Part shown: positions 4,896 to 5,053 of the stretch, piece by piece
Numbering within the stretch: the stretch's first letter is position 1
Layout of the letters: every line of letters starts with the position of its first letter
Source: Candidatus Nitrosopumilus sp.
Lineage (GTDB): Archaea > Thermoproteota > Nitrososphaeria > Nitrososphaerales > Nitrosopumilaceae
Direction: 5' to 3'
Assembly (NCBI GenBank): GCA_029861085.1
Contig: JAOUAE010000104.1
Span: 1-5,053 of the forward strand
Length of the DNA: 5,053 nt
Made by a program: the position numbers and the translations under genes
Notes under the pieces: model-generated
Databases searched by the model: none
What the model was told of the DNA's origin: nothing
Seen by the model: only the letters and a program-made list of their open reading frames with translations

Positions 4896-5043
4896 ATACA
4901 AATGATGAATTGTAAAAAATAGGTAGTTTATCAATCCTCAATGTGAATTATTATTTTCACACTAGAAAGATCTTCAGGTGGAGGTTCAAATTATGTTGGG
5001 AGCACGACGTGTACGGGGTTATAGTTAGGGAGTATAATTTAGC

Positions 5044-5053
5044 ACCCACGTGT
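5044..5053. repeat. ACCCACGTGT at window edge, near-copy of the 17-base repeat core
   Basis: Nine of ten bases match ACCCATGTGT in the repeats at 954-963 and 2981-2990. The window ends here, so it cannot be seen whether the TAAAT continuation is present. Confidence 0.25.

Larger units (their letters stand above)
4222..5053. other. Gene-free, repeat-rich accessory stretch
   Basis: Over 832 bases I see no convincing gene on either strand; the open frames are at most about 50 codons. It holds two families of short degenerate direct repeats (4329-4366/4769-4806/4882-4895, and 4484-4501/4717-4734), competing hairpins at 4387-4444, a perfect ACACGTGT palindrome, a possible decayed minus-strand gene (4237-4572), and a GC-richer patch near 4389-4430 and 4511-4535. 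Decayed insertion or gene remnants, or unannotated RNA genes, could explain it. The right window edge cuts the stretch, so it may run on. Confidence 0.6.

Noticed and set aside
4900..4910. ATGATGA as box C of a C/D small RNA
   Set aside because: No CTGA box D or internal D'/C' pair follows at the right distance.
4974..5028. AGGTGGAGG followed by ATG 4993 as a strong ribosome binding site and gene start
   Set aside because: The frame closes after 11 codons and the other genes in the window do not use Shine-Dalgarno sites.

Overview
The window looks like archaeal chromosome, most likely from a marine ammonia-oxidising type (Nitrososphaerota, Nitrosopumilus-like). This is an inference. It rests on AT-rich sequence, TATA-like boxes about 22-28 bases upstream of start codons with no Shine-Dalgarno site (leaderless style), A/T-tract terminators, and the character of the proteins. 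No rRNA, tRNA, CRISPR array or complete mobile element was seen.

Layout. (1) Bases 1-917, plus strand: the C-terminal nine-tenths of an adenosine/adenine deaminase of the Aah1-like type, cut by the left window edge. (2) Bases 989-2927, minus strand: a two-gene operon, an FAD-dependent monooxygenase-like oxidoreductase followed by a HAD phosphatase, overlapping by 8 bases. The operon converges on the deaminase and ends in an 8-base U tract. An exact 17-base direct repeat lies just outside each end of it. (3) Bases 2931-3208: a divergent promoter region with a TATA-like box on each strand and a near-palindrome. (4) Bases 3209-3655, plus: an SRPBCC (START-like) ligand-binding protein gene whose frame is intact for 148 codons except for two amber stops and a doubtful start, so probably a young pseudogene. 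(5) Bases 3732-4221, plus: a RelB/RelE-type toxin-antitoxin pair with 1 base between the genes, preceded by a TATA box and a threefold 10-base-period repeat that is a likely autoregulatory operator. (6) Bases 4222-5053: 832 bases without a convincing gene. They hold two families of short degenerate repeats, two mutually exclusive hairpins, a possible heavily decayed minus-strand gene, and CAYGTGT motifs resembling the 17-base repeat.

How the parts relate. The oxidoreductase and HAD protein are almost certainly co-transcribed and translationally coupled, but their substrate cannot be read from the sequence. The toxin-antitoxin pair is a self-contained module. A decaying SRPBCC gene, a toxin-antitoxin module and a repeat-rich gene-free stretch side by side suggest that the right half (about 2930-5053) is accessory and in flux, whereas the left end is housekeeping purine salvage. 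I found no convincing new multi-gene system. The items most worth a second look are the double-amber SRPBCC gene, the repeat-rich 3' region and the flanking 17-base repeat.
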